Of a stretch of DNA of 8,983 nt, positions 6,401 to 8,983 are shown piece by piece. The DNA is from an uncultured Pseudomonadota bacterium. Lineage in GTDB: Bacteria > Pseudomonadota > Gammaproteobacteria > Methylococcales > Methylomonadaceae. A program made the position numbers and the translations under genes. A model generated the notes under the pieces. That model was not told the origin of the DNA. It saw only the letters and a program-made list of their open reading frames with translations, and ran no database searches. The DNA lies in the NCBI GenBank assembly GCA_903931355.1, contig CAIZCB010000334.1, forward strand, positions 1 through 8,983. The letters are read 5' to 3'. Positions within the stretch are counted from its first letter, which is position 1. Every line of letters starts with the position of its first letter.

Positions 6401-8983
6401 GATGTCGATAACGCTCAGTCAGTGTTTGTAGCGGAAACTGTGTCAGCGGGTGCTGATGGCTTAGGTTCGTTGAGCATTGATGAAAACGGCGCGTGGAGTT
6501 ACAGCGTTGATAACACTTTGCCAGCGATTCAAAGCTTGGCCGAAGGTGTCAGTATTGATGAAGCTTTCACGGTGCATACGCTTGATGGCACTGAGCAAGT
6601 GATTACCGTCAGCATCGTCGGTACTAACGATGTGCCAGTGATTAGCTCAACCGGTGCTGGCGAAACCAATCTAGGTTTAGTGACTGAGAATGTCGAATCA
6701 GTAGCGACTGGCAAAATCACCATCACCGATGCCGATACTGATCAATCCAGCTTTGTGCCGCAAGATTTCGCTTCTAGCTATGGTTCATTCCAATTAGCTG
6801 CTGATGGTACTTGGACTTATACGCTGGATAACAACAATCCAGACATAAAGCTGTTAGCAACTGGCGAATCGTTAAGCGAAAGTTTTACCGCGATTAGTGC
6901 TGATGGCTCGGCGACCGAAACCATCACTATCAACATTAACGGCACCGATGACGCTTTAATCATTGACGGTTCTTCCTACAATCTGACTGTTGACGATACT
7001 GCTGGTGATGATACTGCTGCGATTCAAGCCGCTGATCTGACCAATACCATTGATACCGGTAGCAGCTTGTTACAAAGCTTTGCCTTGGTCGGTGGCACAG
7101 CGGTGGCCGATCCTGCAACCGCCTTGTTTTTCGACCAACAGCAAATCAACGATTACGGGATTGTCTATCTAAACTCTGGCACTGGCGAATACAAATTCAC
7201 GCCAAATAGCGATGCCATTCAAGGTTTGACCAGCACTACAGCGTTGTTAGCACCGATTGCAATCACTAATAACGGTGTGGTCACGCCAACCAATATCGTG
7301 ATTACTTTAAACGGTGTTAACGATACCGCTGTGATTAGCGGCACCGTGACCGGTGAAGTGGTTGAAGCGGGTGGGGTTGATAATGCCGATTTAGGCACTG
7401 CAACTGTCACTGGTTCTGTGACTTCAATTGATCGTGATTTGGGCGAATCCGCTGTCTTCCAAACTGCAACCACTGAAGCCAGTGATAAAGGTTGGGGTAG
7501 TTACTCAGTCGATAACGCCGGTAATTGGAGTTATAGCTTAGATAACAACAACCCCGAACTACAAGCGTTGGCAGCTGGTGATTCGACTACCGACACCTTT
7601 ACTTTAAAAACGATTGACGGTACCGAACAGCAAATCACGATTACTGTTCAAGGTGCTAATGATGCCTCAGTTGTTAGCAGTGCGGTGGTGGCTTTGGATG
7701 AAACCAATGCGCCATTAACGACTTCAGGGGCTTTGACCATCAGCGATGTTGATAGCCCTGCGGCTTTTGTTGCGCAAACTGACACCGCTGGCGTTAATGG
7801 TAGTTTCAGTATTGATGAAACCGGTGCTTGGACTTACACCGCTAATCAAGCTTTTGATAGCTTGAATGTTGGTGAAAGTGTTTCTGATACTTTTGCGGTA
7901 TTGGCAGCTGACGGTACCGCGACTTCAGTACAAGTCACCATCAACGGCACCAACGATGCGGCAGTGTTGAGCAGTGAGGCGGTGGTTTTAGATGAAACCA
8001 ATGCACCATTAACGGCGACAGGCGCTTTGACTATCAGCGATGTTGATAATCCAGCGACTTTCGTCGCGCAAACTGATGTTGCTGGCACCAACGGTACTTT
8101 TAGCATTGATGAAGCGGGGGTTTGGACTTACACCGCTAATCAAGCCTTTGATAGCTTGAATGTCGGTGAAAGCGTGACTGATAGCTTTGAAGTATCAGCC
8201 GCTGACGGTACAACAAGCTCGGTGCAAGTCACTATCAACGGTACTGATGATGCGGCAGTGTTAAGCAGTGCAGTGGTGGCTTTAGATGAAGCTAATGAGC
8301 CACTAACCACTTCTGGCACTTTGACCATTAGTGATGTTGATAGCCCTGCCACTTTCGTTGCACAAGTTGATACTGCTGGCGTTAACGGTACTTTCAACAT
8401 TGATGAAGCGGGTGCTTGGACATACACCGCCAATCAAGCCTTTGATAGCTTGAATGTGGGTGACAGTGTGGTTGATAGCTTCAATGTGTTGTCATCAGAT
8501 GGTACTGCAACCACTGTAGAAGTGACCATCAACGGCACTAACGATGCGGCGGTATTGACTGATGCCGTAGTGGCTTTGGAAGAAACTAATGCGCCATTAA
8601 CTGCTACAGGCGCTTTGACCATCAGCGATGTTGATAACGCTGCGACGTTTGTTGCTCAAACTGACACCGCTGGCGTTAATGGTACTTTCAGCATCGATGA
8701 AACCGGTGCTTGGACTTACACCGCTAATCAAGCCTTTGACAGCTTGAATGTCGGTGAAAGCGTGTCTGATACCTTTGCCGTATTAGCAGCTGACGGTACA
8801 GCGACTTCAGTGCAAGTCACCATCAACGGCACTAACGATGCTGCAGTGGTGAGCGCTGATGTAGTGGCTTTGGATCAAACCAGCGAGCCATTAACCACTT
8901 CTGGCACTTTGACCATTACTGATGTTGATAATCCAGTGACTTTCATCGCGCAAACTGATGTTGCTGGCACCAACGGTACTTTC
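3437..8983 (+). CDS. Giant RTX/VCBS-repeat adhesin-like protein, N-terminal 1849 residues (3' end outside window)
   Basis: This frame runs without a stop to the window edge and encodes at least 1849 residues. It probably makes a type I-secreted, calcium-binding surface or extracellular adhesin used in attachment, aggregation or biofilm. Residues 6-41 form four successive RTX nonads. Residues about 42-146 look like the serralysin C-terminal region (D-V-I-T-D-F at 53-58, V-Y-V-D-S near 111-116, N-D-F-L at about 141-144). Sixteen VCBS/cadherin-like units follow, each opening at a G-T-N-D-type motif: residues 266, 371, 483, 605, 715, 840, 955, 1062, 1169, 1293, 1406, 1504, 1602, 1700 and 1798. 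Most carry G-x-W-T-Y in mid-unit and D-T-F-x-V...D-G-T near the end. There is no Sec signal peptide and I read no cysteine, both typical of T1SS giant adhesins. No LapA-type retention module is recognisable. No secretion genes are in view, so the export route is inferred from the family. An RTX protein of other function cannot be excluded, but no catalytic domain is visible. Confidence 0.9.
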   Translation, partial: MATINGTLNDDVLEGTSSADVISGGQGADTLSGAAGNDSFVYTSNDSSLASLDVITDFHSLKNGEGEQDKINLTSLATAAGVTKLTWGGTTPTANGVWFQQVAADDATYVYVDSNNDPATPELAVKLNGLIDLTNNDFLGVSNAVPTIAGGSIATLQDTAAFDDFTNAVTGSLASNAADADPDAVLTYHLVGATVGSYFDGAYDLQRTTSYGSLYLNHVSGDYRFDGNNDTINAINNGAASTSFTVSVSDGIAAAQRAVLTVNIVGTNDGAVITGAVAGEVTEAGADAGVATVSGQLTVTDVDNPASFQAKVATATNYGSYTLSSAGEWTYSLNNLATAVQALNLGQTLVDTFTVKATDGTTQSILITINGSNDAAVITGTVAGSVTEASQEYVTAHGLPDGFDTASGVVNAVDIDNPANGFSVNSPASKGELQITSEGAWTYVLDNTNEAIRALSEGQTTTDSAIVQSADGTQQTITITIHGTNEGPVAIADTAVATEAGVDAGSEATGNVLTNDTDIDTAHDALAVTAISNSSDVSGVVGEALAGQYGSIVLNADGSYSYVVDDANPAVDQLAQGQQLTETFTYSVSDGEFPHSATLTITINGANDAPVIDVATSVNTGAVLEADNLIASGQLVATDVDSGATAVWAGSASGVYGSFEVNPDSGVWTYNLNNDAGSNVDKLAAGEVVTETFPVTVTDELGASVAIDVTVTITGTNDLPVITSDAQAALGAVQEAGNADDGSVEAGIPSATGTLTSSDIDNGATAQWSFADSATTSTDGTYGAITINPDSGEWVYNLANDSVATSQLAEGQTVTETFTARVSDDQGGFTDQVISIEVTGSNDLPVITVVDGADQGAVTEDTTVQATGQLTAADVDLNSVLTWAVQSPAVGTYGEISVDQSGLWTYNLNNGQNGDPTNPVQVLGAGETAQDTFTLRVQDENGAYVDQLVTVTINGTNDLPVISGDISGQVAEDSDPAVLTASGSLQVQDVDNAQSVFVAETVSAGADGLGSLSIDENGAWSYSVDNTLPAIQSLAEGVSIDEAFTVHTLDGTEQVITVSIVGTNDVPVISSTGAGETNLGLVTENVESVATGKITITDADTDQSSFVPQDFASSYGSFQLAADGTWTYTLDNNNPDIKLLATGESLSESFTAISADGSATETITININGTDDALIIDGSSYNLTVDDTAGDDTAAIQAADLTNTIDTGSSLLQSFALVGGTAVADPATALFFDQQQINDYGIVYLNSGTGEYKFTPNSDAIQGLTSTTALLAPIAITNNGVVTPTNIVITLNGVNDTAVISGTVTGEVVEAGGVDNADLGTATVTGSVTSIDRDLGESAVFQTATTEASDKGWGSYSVDNAGNWSYSLDNNNPELQALAAGDSTTDTFTLKTIDGTEQQITITVQGANDASVVSSAVVALDETNAPLTTSGALTISDVDSPAAFVAQTDTAGVNGSFSIDETGAWTYTANQAFDSLNVGESVSDTFAVLAADGTATSVQVTINGTNDAAVLSSEAVVLDETNAPLTATGALTISDVDNPATFVAQTDVAGTNGTFSIDEAGVWTYTANQAFDSLNVGESVTDSFEVSAADGTTSSVQVTINGTDDAAVLSSAVVALDEANEPLTTSGTLTISDVDSPATFVAQVDTAGVNGTFNIDEAGAWTYTANQAFDSLNVGDSVVDSFNVLSSDGTATTVEVTINGTNDAAVLTDAVVALEETNAPLTATGALTISDVDNAATFVAQTDTAGVNGTFSIDETGAWTYTANQAFDSLNVGESVSDTFAVLAADGTATSVQVTINGTNDAAVVSADVVALDQTSEPLTTSGTLTITDVDNPVTFIAQTDVAGTNGTF
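3452..3559 (+). repeat. Four RTX calcium-binding nonapeptides at the N terminus of the giant protein
   Basis: Residues 6-14, 15-23, 24-32 and 33-41 form an exact 9-residue period, each starting with glycine. The third (GGQGADTLS) is the closest to the G-G-x-G-x-D-x-L-x consensus, the fourth (GAAGNDSFV) is next, and the first two are degenerate. Such repeats bind calcium in a parallel beta-roll after secretion. They are directly followed by a serralysin-like tail module, an order normally found at the C terminus of RTX proteins. Confidence 0.85.
3878..7651 (+). repeat. Eleven diverged VCBS/cadherin-like units
   Basis: Residues about 148-1405 consist of eleven beta-sandwich repeat units of 105-125 residues. 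They share G-T/S/A-N-D-x-x-V-I at their boundaries, a D-V-D or D-I-D motif about 40 residues in, and an aromatic G-x-W-T-Y strand. Sequence identity between them is low and spacing varies, so they are old duplications. Two are clearly atypical: the first (148-265) and the tenth (1169-1292), which lacks the usual W-T-Y strand and has G-E-Y-K-F instead. The acidic loops suggest calcium binding, as in related adhesins. Confidence 0.8.
7652..8983 (+). repeat. Homogeneous tandem array of 294-bp (98-residue) VCBS units, continuing past the window
   Basis: Unit starts (the G-T-N-D-type motif) fall at 7652, 7946, 8240, 8534 and 8828, an exact 294-bp period; the fifth copy is cut at 156 bp by the window edge. 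Each full unit has L-T-I-S-D-V-D, F-V-A-Q, G-x-W-T-Y-T-A-N-Q-A-F-D-S-L-N-V-G and D-G-T with conserved spacing. The copies differ at many silent sites but little in protein. This contrasts with the unequal, diverged units upstream and indicates more recent expansion or homogenisation. The true copy number is unknown. Confidence 0.92.

Noticed and set aside
7846..8622. Three similar minus-strand frames in register with the repeats
   Set aside because: They are the antisense of the 294-bp repeat units and recur only because the coding strand repeats; they have no independent start signals.
7652..8983. CRISPR or non-coding satellite reading of the tandem array
   Set aside because: The period is 294 bp, a multiple of three, with an unbroken frame and mostly silent differences, so it is a protein repeat array.

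Overview
The window looks like chromosomal DNA of a gammaproteobacterium of moderate GC. The evidence is a recognisable two-domain GlnE (glutamine synthetase adenylyltransferase) beside a giant RTX/VCBS surface protein. A methanotroph-like (Methylococcales-type) genome would fit, but that is only an impression from gene style and composition. No rRNA or tRNA is present to settle taxonomy.

Layout. Positions 1-2737 (minus strand) hold glnE, lacking its C-terminal end. The reading frame is convincing from its ATG at 2737 down to about position 88. There, homology to GlnE stops abruptly and an AT-rich segment without GlnE features (about 1-87) takes over. This may be the end of an inserted element or an assembly junction. 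Upstream of glnE on the same strand, 2843-3106 encodes a small helix-turn-helix (XRE/Cro-like) regulator. A 330-bp AT-rich region (3107-3436) separates it from a divergent giant gene and contains a short palindrome, an inverted repeat and a stable-looking hairpin in the leader of that gene.

From 3437 to the right edge (8983) one uninterrupted plus-strand frame of 1849 codons encodes the start of a giant secreted adhesin-like protein. It begins with four RTX nonapeptides and a serralysin C-terminal-like module, placed unusually at the N terminus. Sixteen VCBS/cadherin-like units of about 98-125 residues follow. The first eleven are diverged and unequal in length. The last five (the final one cut by the window edge) are homogeneous, with an exact 294-bp period and signs of a three-unit higher-order pattern and internal exchange. 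The gene has no stop in the window, so its C terminus (where a type I secretion signal would normally lie) and any T1SS genes are not seen.

Working together: glnE is a housekeeping nitrogen-regulation gene. The XRE gene could control itself, glnE or the divergent adhesin, but this is inferred only from position. Both window edges fall in sequence likely to be repetitive, so this may be a whole contig bounded by repeats. I found no clearly new multi-gene system; the most notable items are the broken end of glnE, the N-terminal RTX module and the homogenised repeat array.
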